Assembly: GCA_900095095.1 (NCBI GenBank)
Contig: FMBT01000319.1
Coordinates: 360,034 to 424,033, forward strand
DNA length: 64,000 nt
Source: Fragilariopsis cylindrus CCMP1102
Taxonomy: Eukaryota > Bacillariophyta > Bacillariophyceae > Bacillariales > Bacillariaceae
Direction of reading: 5' to 3'
Below the pieces are notes generated by a model. The model was given only the letters and a program-made list of their open reading frames with translations. It did no database searches and was not told where the DNA came from. A program made the position numbers and the translations under genes. Positions 47,263 to 55,907 of this stretch are shown here, piece by piece. Position 1 is the first letter of the stretch; each line of letters begins with the position of its first letter.

Positions 47263-49517
47263 AAAGTGTGCCAAAGACTGGCAGCTTTGATAAATGCTGG
47301 AGATGGTACAGCTTCAAATGATTTTGGAATCATTCCTGTTCCTCCACATGGCTATCATTAGTCCTGAGCAACCATGCATTGATAAAAGAGTAAGACCAGA
47401 CCAAACTACTAGGAAAAATTCCAAGGTACAATAATGTCATCGGTGCTGACTACTGGGATAAAAATAGTTGTAGTAAAGACATAGATTTAATGAAAATAAA
47501 ACTATAATAATCAACAATGTGTTAAAAATGTTGCCCACACACCTTAGTTCCTTGTTTTGACTGAGGGAGGTATGTGCGCGTCTCAGGCCTATAATGGTGG
47601 TCTAGCCGTCAAGATTGTGTCACCAGAATTTTGTTTCTTTCACCATGAGTGCTGCTTAGGATATTTTGTATACATAATTCAAAGTTAAGCTCCCTGTGAT
47701 CAATGCTTTCAGGTATGATATATCTCAGGATATTTCATAAATTAAATATTTAGTGTTTTATTTCACTTTTACTACTTTTAAGGGGCGGTTTGGGGGCCCC
47801 AATATATATGGATTAGCTAGCTAGTAATTTTACATGTTCAAAGATTAGGTCATGCGGTAGGTTCAAATCCCGGACCGCACACAACAACCAACTACAATTG
47901 TCTATATAAAAAACAACAGCAACTGCTAAACTGTAAGAGATTTTGTTGTCCTCTTTATAACACTTACTTACTTTGTAGTACCTTCCTTGTAAACTTTCAC
48001 ATGTAAAGGTTCCACAATAATAATATATGTACTGTATCATCATTGGTGGACTGGTGGATCAACTCCTGGTGTATGCTTCATCACTTATTATTGCTGTTGA
48101 CCAAATAATCACTATACTATAAAACTGCAACAAGAACTGCTGGTGTGTAAAACTTTGATGGGCACTCCTACTAAACTTCTGCATGTAAATCCACTACTTG
48201 TGTATTCTGTTCCTATTATCAACATGACGAGACAATAATAGTATCAAGGACAACTGCTGCTGGTCCTGTCAGCCAAACAGTATGAAACAACAACAACAAC
48301 AACTACTACTACTGTGTTGGTGAGAATTTACTGTGCACTTATTGTAAAATTTTGCAGGTAAAGGTAGTCCAGTAACATTGGTATATATCACTACTTCTTG
48401 TAGGTCCATTCCTGTTGCATCTAGTGTGTAGGAATTTGCTGCGCGCCTTTTTTAAACATCAACATGAAAAGGTTGTACTACTACAATCCACTCCTGATGC
48501 ATGATGATTTCTTATCTATTCCTTTCAACCAACACACAATATTAATAATAAACAACAACAACAACAACTACTACTCCTTTGTTAGAATATTTTGCAGTGC
48601 TTGAAAGAATTTTTGAAGGTAAAGTCTGTTGTACAATAATATTAGTGGATTGTACTGTTTGGTGGATTCTGGTGCATGCTGGTTCTATCAATTTCTGTCG
48701 ACCAAACAATTATACAAAATAACAACAGAAGCTGGTGCTGTTTTAGAATTTGATGCACACTTCTTGAAAACCTTTGCAGGTGAAGGATGTCCAGTAACCA
48801 TGTGCTGAAGATGGAGAACAATACTCAATAAATGGCTCATAGTAAATAACTAACGAGCTGTGTGTGTGATATCCAGACTTAAATAGAGTACTTAACTGAG
48901 GCGAGTTCAAAGACGTAATAGTCTGCTATACATATCTACATAGAAATTACCTAGACTAATAAATATATATATATATTTATGTCACATAGTAAATCAACGA
49001 GTCAACAGGATTCATGCTATGGCGCTCATACGAGCGCCACTTTTTTGGGGTCCATTTTTTTCGGGGGTGTAATTCCCTCAAAAAATGGACTTAAGGCCCC
49101 ATCTTGAGACCGCACCCCCCCTTTCAACGACGAGTGTCTTTTTACTAAGTGAAAATACGCGGAAAGTTTTTTGTATGGGCTGCACCTACAGCGTAACAAG
49201 CCGGTAAAAATTAATTATGGAAGAGCCCTAAAGGGAAAATTCGCGTTAGCGCTAATAATCGCGTAAATGTGTGGCGCGCGATTATTATTTCTATATAAAT
49301 ACTTGAAATATTCAGTGTGTGTTAAGAATCAAATATCTACTGATGTAGCGGAGATGGCAACATCACACATGATTGTTCAGATAGCCCTGGGTTCAAGTTG
49401 CTACTAATGCGTCAAATCTTAATTTATTTTGTAACTCTACTCACATATACCCCATAATGAAAACTAAACAAGGAGATTTAGGCATGCCTGTCAAGCTGCC
49501 AGTCTTTGGCACACTTT
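47263..49517. mobile_element. Region bounded by 25-bp perfect inverted repeats, possible element
   Basis: The plus-strand segment 47263-47287 (AAAGTGTGCCAAAGACTGGC then AGCTT) recurs in exact reverse complement at 49493-49517. Homology stops abruptly on both sides. No transposase is visible inside and no target-site duplication is obvious, so this could be a non-autonomous element or two oppositely oriented fragments of one older repeat. Confidence 0.35.
47880..48840. repeat. Degenerate tandem array with CAA/CTA triplet tracts
   Basis: Five or so diverged units of roughly 110-260 bases share, in order: an ACCAAACAATTATAC-like block, (AAC)n(TAC)n triplets, GTTAGAATTTGCTGCAC, a TTTTGCAGGTAAAGG block (near 48000, 48182, 48354, 48614, 48776), then TGTCCAGTAACATTAGTGGA and CCTGGTGCATGCT. 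Confidence 0.6.
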
Positions 49518-50435
49518 CCAACAGTTATTAAGTATATATAGGTTTTTGATATAATAAGTGGTGTTAGGCTGTTTGGTTCAGTTTTTATTTCTTATTACAA
49601 GTTTGCACTAGATAACATAACAGTCATGGTGGGATTCATAGGCTTTTATCTAAAAATAATAGAAGTATGATGTTCACATCATTCAATCAGTAATTTGTAC
49701 AATTAGATTCCTAGACCCCCATTGTATCATAGTAGGTAGGTAGACAGGGTTTGCCCACTTAATTTTTAATTCAGTTTAGAGTTTTCAGTTAGCTTTAGAT
49801 TTTGCCTACACCTAGAGATGAGAGGCAACATAGAGGAATGTGGCAGTCTACAGTGCAGCTACAACCAGCAGGAAACAGGGACAGTGGTGGTGCAAGTCAA
49901 CTGATGACTTCCTCTAGTCTTTTAAAGGTAGATAGTAGTACAGTACGGCAGAAGGTTTAAAATAGAGACAAAATAATGATTTAAAAATCTTCAAATACAA
50001 TTTATGAAGCCTCTAAAGTTTACCTGTTCGCCTTCCTCTACAGACGTTGAAATAAAAAATTCCGTTATCCTCACTATCTATGAATAGGAAGAACAATATA
50101 TGTAAATTTACACTATCGAATCGCGGAAGTTAGCTCGTCGAATACTGTGTACTCAAGAAATGTTTTCTTACACGGCTCCGCGCTCCTGATGACATTTATG
50201 CCTTAAATGCGTTGAGCTCACAAATTGATTATTATTTCAACTCCGAGACGAAAGACGCAAAGCAAACAACGATGCACACGACCACAAAAGCTCCAGAAAG
50301 GCAAGAACCTCCGTTTGCGCTAGCTGTTGGAAGTATAAATTGTAAACAATAAATTCAGTAACACCGACGAAATAAAGACAATAGCTAAAGAGGTTCCTAC
50401 TAACAATAATCTATTAGCAATTTGGTGTTTAAACC

Positions 50436-53255
50436 ATGATGACAATTTTAAGGTCAGCGTTATCCGCTTTCCTGGTGATATCTCCGGTGCTATCCACGAG
50501 ATCTAGAGACTTACAAGAGTCGATGCCTGGAAAGGGCTTTCAATATCCTGGAAAGGGCTTTCAATATGGAGGAGGTCCAGAAAGTACAGGATCATGCAAA
50601 GGAAAATTAATATACTTTCAAAGTGAGGTCTTAGTTGACTTTGATGGTTTCGATACAGATTACAGTGACCTAACAAAGATCAGTTACGATGCACTTGAAA
50701 AAGCTTTCATGGTATCGTACAATCACCTTTCACAGGATCTATGTGACAATTCGTATAGAAGAGTCGTCGATGTATCCATTAATTCTGACTTAAACGACGA
50801 TGTTTTAATTCGCAGAGGTGGGAATCAATACAGTTTGAGTTACACCGTAGAAGCAGTTTGTAGGGGATGCAACCCCAATACAATAACTCTCTTCTCTCCT
50901 CCCAACCCCGAATACTTCAGGAAGCTGATATCATCGGATGGACGATCCGTTGAATCCTACGAAGATGATCCTTTGAAAAAATTGCTGGAATTTAGAAGAA
51001 GTGCCAAGGATGATAAGAAGTCGAAGTCTTATAAAGACGATAAATCCAGCAAAAAAGACTCGAAATCCAGCAAGGACTCGAAATCCAGCAAAGGCTCGAA
51101 AAGTTATTATGACGGTAAAGGTGCTCCCGAAGGTAAGGGTAGCTGGGAAGTAGGAAAAGGTTCTACCGAAGGAAAGGGTAGTTCTTATGTAGGAAAAGGT
51201 TCTACCGAAGGAAAGGGTAGTTGGGATGTAGGAAAAGGTGGTACTGGAGGATCATCGGATGAAAGCGGATCATTAGATGGACGCGATGACTTCATTTCCT
51301 GTGGCTGCAAGTCAAAAAATCCAAAATATCGTGGTCCAACAGAAAAAGAATTTGCTATAGCGTATGGTGCTGGAATTAGAACTATTCAGAAACCACGTGC
51401 ACAACGGCATGGTGGAGGAGTTATAGTAGACAACGTTCTCAAAGTCACAGAGATTCAGGACGTTTCCTGCTCTGTTGATATTGAAACATTTGATTCTTTA
51501 ATCGCAGTTGAGTTCTTTGGATCGTACCAGACTGTAACTGATGTTGAGCGATCTATTCTAGAACAGAATTTTGTCTGGGCATACAATGGCATCCAAGATC
51601 ATAGATGTGATAGTCCATCGTTCCGTACAGCAACATCTGCGGATATCTTTTTCATGATTGATCCTGAGCAACCAGACCAATCAACATTTGTTTATCTATT
51701 CGACGTGAAAGGAACTTGTCGTGGAAACGGTTGTTCCGATGACGGTGAATTGTTATTCTTCTCCACCTTTGGTGACACCTTCCTTCGAAAACTTCAGTTT
51801 GTTAATGGAGCAGAATGTTCGTGTCCAACCTGGGGAACAGAATTTGGACCTCCGGCTGTCACTGATATGGAAGTAAGGTACTTTCAAGTTGTCGCTGATC
51901 TGAAGTTTAAGGGTGCACTCACCAATGTTGACGCCAGCGGGTACATTAAGGAGCTTGGGCCGAATTCAACACCAAATCCTACACGTCCACCGAGTCCCAC
52001 TAATACTCCGCCTACTACGCAATCGCCTACCAGGTTCGGAGAGACCAGTCGACCAACTTTCCCTCTCACACCTGCACCTTTCACACAATCGCCTACGGGA
52101 GAAGGAGATACCCGCAGACCAACGTTCTCTCCAACCACAGGAAGGCCTACGCGAGAAGGAGATACCCGTAGACCAACGTTCTCTCCAACCACAGAAAGGC
52201 CTACAAAAGAAGGAGATACCCGTAGACCAACATCCCCTCCAACACCACGGCCTAACCCGGTAAATACGTTACCACCTACTTTTGCAGGTGAGACCTCTCG
52301 ACCGACGTTCCCTCCAACCACAGATAGGCCTACGCTAAAAGGAGAGACCCGTAGACCAACATCTCCTCCAACACCACAGCCTACAAGACAACCCCTCACG
52401 TTACCACCTTTTACCTTACCTCCTACGAGACAGGGAGACACAATGTCACCCTCGAATGAACCATCGCGCTCACAGAGTCCAAGCATCAGTGATGTTCCAA
52501 GTATAAGTGACGCTCCAAGTATCAGTGATGTGCCAAGTATCAGTGATGTACCTAGTATCAGTGATGCTCCAAGTATCAGTGATGTGCCAAGTATCAGTGA
52601 TGTACCTAGTATCAGTGACGCTCCAAGTATCAGTGATGTACCTAGTATCAGTGATGTGCCAAGTATCAGTGATGTACCAAGTATCAGTGATGTACCTAGT
52701 ATCAGTGATGTACCGAGTATTAGTGATGTGCCAAGTATTAGTGATGCTCCATCGAGTGAAAGTTCTCCAACTACAACTCAAGGCCCATCTGAAAGTGTCA
52801 TCCCAACTGAATTCGGTACCAGGACTAGTGATCCAACTGTTGCCCCAACTGAGACTGGAGAACCTGAATCACCTGCCCCGACTGAGACTGGAGAACCTGA
52901 ATCACCTGCACCAACGGAAGAAGGTGCAACACCTGGACCCACGCCTGAAACAATAGAAACAACAGCACCGACTATTGCACCAACGGAAGAAGGTGCAACA
53001 CCTGATCCCACGCCTGATACAATAGAAACAACAGCACCGACTATTGCACCAACGGAAGAAGGTGCAACACCTGATCCGACTATTGCACCAACTGAAGGAG
53101 GTGCTACACCTGATCCGACCATTGCACCAACTGAAGGAAATGCTACACCTGATCCGACTATTGCACCAACTGAAGGTACACCTGATCCGACTCCCGAGCC
53201 AACTCCCGCGCCGACTCTCGCGCCAACGGATGGAGCTAGAAGGCGGTTCATATAA
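50436..53255 (+). CDS. Secreted protein with Lys/Ser clusters and Pro/Thr/Ser repeats
   Basis: An intact 939-residue single exon starting with a signal peptide (MMTILRSALSAFLVISPVLS). A GKGFQYPGKGFQYGG repeat comes next. Two related Cys-containing modules follow, at about residues 54-165 and 344-480. Each has a line such as LEKAFMVSYNHLSQDLCDN or LEQNFVWAYNGIQDHRCD, then FRT/YRR-V, then V..[VK]G[TC]CRG. Between them lies a Lys/Ser region (DDKSSKKDSKSSKDSKSSKG) and four EGKGS..VGKGS repeats. The C-terminal 400 residues are Pro/Thr/Ser-rich with EGDTRRPTFSPT repeats, sixteen PSISDV/A repeats (52478-52757) and APTEEGATPDPTI repeats. No GPI or membrane anchor is seen. The make-up resembles silaffin-like or cell-wall proteins of diatoms; the function is unproven. 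Confidence 0.75.
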   Translation: MMTILRSALSAFLVISPVLSTRSRDLQESMPGKGFQYPGKGFQYGGGPESTGSCKGKLIYFQSEVLVDFDGFDTDYSDLTKISYDALEKAFMVSYNHLSQDLCDNSYRRVVDVSINSDLNDDVLIRRGGNQYSLSYTVEAVCRGCNPNTITLFSPPNPEYFRKLISSDGRSVESYEDDPLKKLLEFRRSAKDDKKSKSYKDDKSSKKDSKSSKDSKSSKGSKSYYDGKGAPEGKGSWEVGKGSTEGKGSSYVGKGSTEGKGSWDVGKGGTGGSSDESGSLDGRDDFISCGCKSKNPKYRGPTEKEFAIAYGAGIRTIQKPRAQRHGGGVIVDNVLKVTEIQDVSCSVDIETFDSLIAVEFFGSYQTVTDVERSILEQNFVWAYNGIQDHRCDSPSFRTATSADIFFMIDPEQPDQSTFVYLFDVKGTCRGNGCSDDGELLFFSTFGDTFLRKLQFVNGAECSCPTWGTEFGPPAVTDMEVRYFQVVADLKFKGALTNVDASGYIKELGPNSTPNPTRPPSPTNTPPTTQSPTRFGETSRPTFPLTPAPFTQSPTGEGDTRRPTFSPTTGRPTREGDTRRPTFSPTTERPTKEGDTRRPTSPPTPRPNPVNTLPPTFAGETSRPTFPPTTDRPTLKGETRRPTSPPTPQPTRQPLTLPPFTLPPTRQGDTMSPSNEPSRSQSPSISDVPSISDAPSISDVPSISDVPSISDAPSISDVPSISDVPSISDAPSISDVPSISDVPSISDVPSISDVPSISDVPSISDVPSISDAPSSESSPTTTQGPSESVIPTEFGTRTSDPTVAPTETGEPESPAPTETGEPESPAPTEEGATPGPTPETIETTAPTIAPTEEGATPDPTPDTIETTAPTIAPTEEGATPDPTIAPTEGGATPDPTIAPTEGNATPDPTIAPTEGTPDPTPEPTPAPTLAPTDGARRRFI
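52478..52757 (+). repeat. 18-base coding minisatellite (PSISDV/A)
   Basis: Sixteen in-frame copies of an 18-base unit (for example AGTATCAGTGATGTACCT) encode SISD[VA]P. Copies differ mostly at silent positions (GTGCCA, GTACCT, GCTCCA), and V/V/A triads suggest a 54-base higher-order unit. Confidence 0.85.
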
Positions 53256-53739
53256 TTTAGTCGACTACATGTATTGTCATCGATCTTTAGTGGGATGATT
53301 GCTTTCGATTGGATCAGCTAAATGGATTGGACGATTTGAAAGTATAAGCATGAACTTCCGCTCAACACATCATTGTCATTAAAAAAAAGTATTATTATGT
53401 ATGGTTTCCAAGAAAAACAAAATCCTTGTCCTGTATTCAAATAGACGTCTTTATAAATAATTAGTAATAGTATCTGTCATTATTTTATTCACTTTTCTAT
53501 CCGCTGAATGTATCTTCTATATCATTGATGTCAACAAAATATTATACCTACCCAGGATATTTCTTCCAGTATTTTATATATATATATATATATATCTATG
53601 ATCAAGCATGTAAAATACTGCAGGAATTGGTTCTATCTAAAAGTGAAGTGATGGCTGACGCCAACTTAGTTAAAAAATGCCAGGTTTCGCTCATTTAACA
53701 AGAATGCTATTACGGTAATTATGCATTAAGTTAAAATTG
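53256..53739. other. Convergent intergenic region
   Basis: About 480 bases with a (TA)n tract at 53575-53595; no gene. Confidence 0.5.
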
Positions 53740-55473
53740 CTAAGATGACTTTTTAGATGTTACAGTCTTTTCAACTATTACTCCTGTTGCTACCTCTTGG
53801 ACATCTATCTCATCTTTTCCTCCTCCTTCTTTTCCTAAATCTGGAGGATCATACGTATCAATGATTTCCTGTCTTAACGTATCAGCCGCTTCTTGGTGAC
53901 GATCCTTCTCATCCTTATTGTTGTTGTTTTCGTCGTCATCACTTCCTCTAGTAGACGATGCTAAAACTTCTAGAAGTTCTGCAAGACTGTACTTAGTTGC
54001 ATACAAATCAGGATGGTCGTATGGTAAAAGCTGGGATCGTACCATAAGGACATTGTCGTAAAAGTTTTTGGCTTCATACAAATGTTGCTTGCGTTGCGAT
54101 GAATCTTCGTCAAACGTCATGGCAAAAGATTTAAGGAATACAGCTAAGTTTTGTGCCGCAGCAGCAGCTGATAGCGTCGTTATGTCAGTTTTTTTGATGG
54201 AAGAGTTGTTACCATCAGAATGACGAGACATGTTATTGTCTTTTTTTTGTTTCTTTCCGTTCTTCTTGGCCTTTTTATTTTGAATTTGTTTCCCTCTTGG
54301 ATTCTCAATGGCGGTTAGGAGGGATTCTCTTAGATGTTCGTCAGCTGCCCTCCATTGTTGTTGCGTTACCCCTTGCGGATTTAAAGCCACGTATTGTTGA
54401 GATTTTTGTTCCGATCTCTCACTGTCAACTTCAACTTCAACCAGTTTGTGTTGATATAAAACCTGTGCCGCTAATGTGGAACCGATCGCAGATCGTGTTG
54501 CTACCGTGTGTGGGTGTTCTATCCCTATAATACAAAGTAGTAATCACGAATGAGGTAGAACAATAAACAATAAGTATATGTCTTTCATTATTTAACTGAC
54601 ACAGAAGTAGACACAAAGAGGTTACATCATTATTTCTATTCGCCGGTCTGTCTTACCCAATTCTGCAATTCTAATCGCGTATGCTTCTTCTAAATAATCC
54701 ATTGCAGCCTCGACCAGCGAAAGCCGTTCGGTAGCTTTTAGAGAAGTATCAAAATGAACTTGAGTCTTATTAAGATTTCCAAGATTGTGTAGCGTCGAGC
54801 CATAGCTGGCATGGTCTCTCCCGCATACGCTAGCATAAATTCGCATAGCTGCCACGTAATGTTGTCGAGCTTCTGTAAAATTACCCAGTAGTTTTTGCAT
54901 CAAACCAACATTATTCATAGCTGATGCCGTCGCAGGGTGATCGACGTTGTACCCGAAATGCTGTTGTGTTTGTTTCAGAAGGTCTTGTGAGCTAGTAAGT
55001 GCACGAGTAAAGTCACCTCGTTTGTACGCCTCATTAATCGTTGCCTGGAGGTCAACTAGACGTAATTCAGCGTCTTTATCCGGCATCGGTTGTGGATTAT
55101 TACTACTTTCTACTTTAACTTTAACTTTTTCTTCTTCTTTATCGTTGCTATTGTTGCCGCCTGTGGTTGTCGACGATAAACGATGCGTGAAATCACGATG
55201 ATAATTCATTCCGACCATACGCGTTGAGCTCGTTGTACTACTTGTACTTGTACTTGTACTTGTATTGCCTTTCCACATAAAATTTTGCTGCTGCTTATTC
55301 AACAGGAGAGAAGAAGAATCGCTTGTTCTGCTTTTGCCGTTACAGTTTTTATATCTCCCTGTATCAATAGATGTGCTAATGCACCGTCGCTGCGCTCTTC
55401 TCATAATCACGGCATTCTTAGCGGCTCCTTTACTGATTACGAACACTGACATTGCTCTTGACGATGTGGCCAT
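53740..55473 (-). CDS. TPR-repeat protein with a mitochondrial-type presequence
   Basis: Exons 55473-54657 and 54524-53740 (132-base intron, GTAAGA...TATAG) give 533 residues. The chosen ATG at 55471-55473 opens MATSSRAMSVFVISKGAAKN followed by RRAQRRCISTS, a plausible mitochondrial presequence; an upstream in-frame ATG at 55659 exists. Kinesin-light-chain-like TPR units follow: AYKRGDFTRALTSSQDLLKQ, HPATASAMNNVGLMQKLLGN, HASYGSTLHNLGNLNKTQ, AMDYLEEAYAIRIAELG and, over the splice junction, IEHPHTVATRSAIGSTLA. A last copy is LPYDHPDLYATKYSLAELLE. TPRs mediate protein contacts. The Lys-rich insert (KKAKKNGKKQKKD) and Ser/Thr runs look lineage-specific. Role unknown. Confidence 0.75.
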
Positions 55474-55907
55474 AACGGCAATACTTGACAAAATTATGGT
55501 AGGAAAAAAAAATTGAGAAATAGAAAAATAGAAGTCAAATAGTCTCTGTTTACAATATAAATGTAGTCGGTATTGAGTACTTCGAAGTTCAAATTGTTGT
55601 GAATTTTCAAATTGTAGAATTAACTTTTTTGTATTTGTTGATGATCTGTACATCGTCATTCATCGAATCGCTACTAGATTGATTTCTTCATTCAACATTG
55701 TCGAATTGCTTCGATCATCACAAGGCAAGAGATCAATTTGGGGTTTTCTTCAGTCCTTACATTTCAGCCCCCTTTAAAACAGCATTAATTAATTCCCCCG
55801 AATAAAACCCTGCATTTTGCTAATGGGCTTGAGCTTCAAGTATTAACTTCTTCAGTACAGTACTGTACACTATAATATACAGGAAATATCTATTGTTTGT
55901 TCTACAG
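55474..55907. other. Intergenic region with a GTAC palindrome
   Basis: About 430 bases between same-strand genes. It holds a perfect 14-base palindrome GTACAGTACTGTAC at 55855-55868, shortly downstream of the SET gene stop on plus-strand coordinates. Confidence 0.6.

Larger units (their letters stand above)
46595..50435. repeat. 3.8 kb gene-free block of decayed repeats
   Basis: No supported gene. It contains a possible retroelement remnant (46.9-47.5 kb), a degenerate tandem array at about 47880-48840, a hairpin GGCGCTC/GAGCGCC at 49021-49038, an inverted repeat GTCCATTTTTT/AAAAAATGGAC at 49050-49090, two tRNA-like promoter-box stretches (about 47816-47880 and 49340-49410), and a perfect 25-base inverted repeat at 47263-47287 and 49493-49517. 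It looks like an accumulation zone of old mobile sequence between housekeeping and secretory genes. Confidence 0.6.

Noticed and set aside
47809-47880. Possible tRNA gene with a perfect B-box GGTTCAAATCC
   Set aside because: The acceptor and anticodon stems do not pair; the strongest fold is a simple GCGGT/ACCGC hairpin around the B-box. It is kept only as a repeat remnant.
52470-53251. Long antisense open frames opposite the repeat protein (minus strand 51884-52486, 52470-52781, 52778-53251)
   Set aside because: They are mirror products of the 18-base and other coding repeats, with no independent start context or domains.
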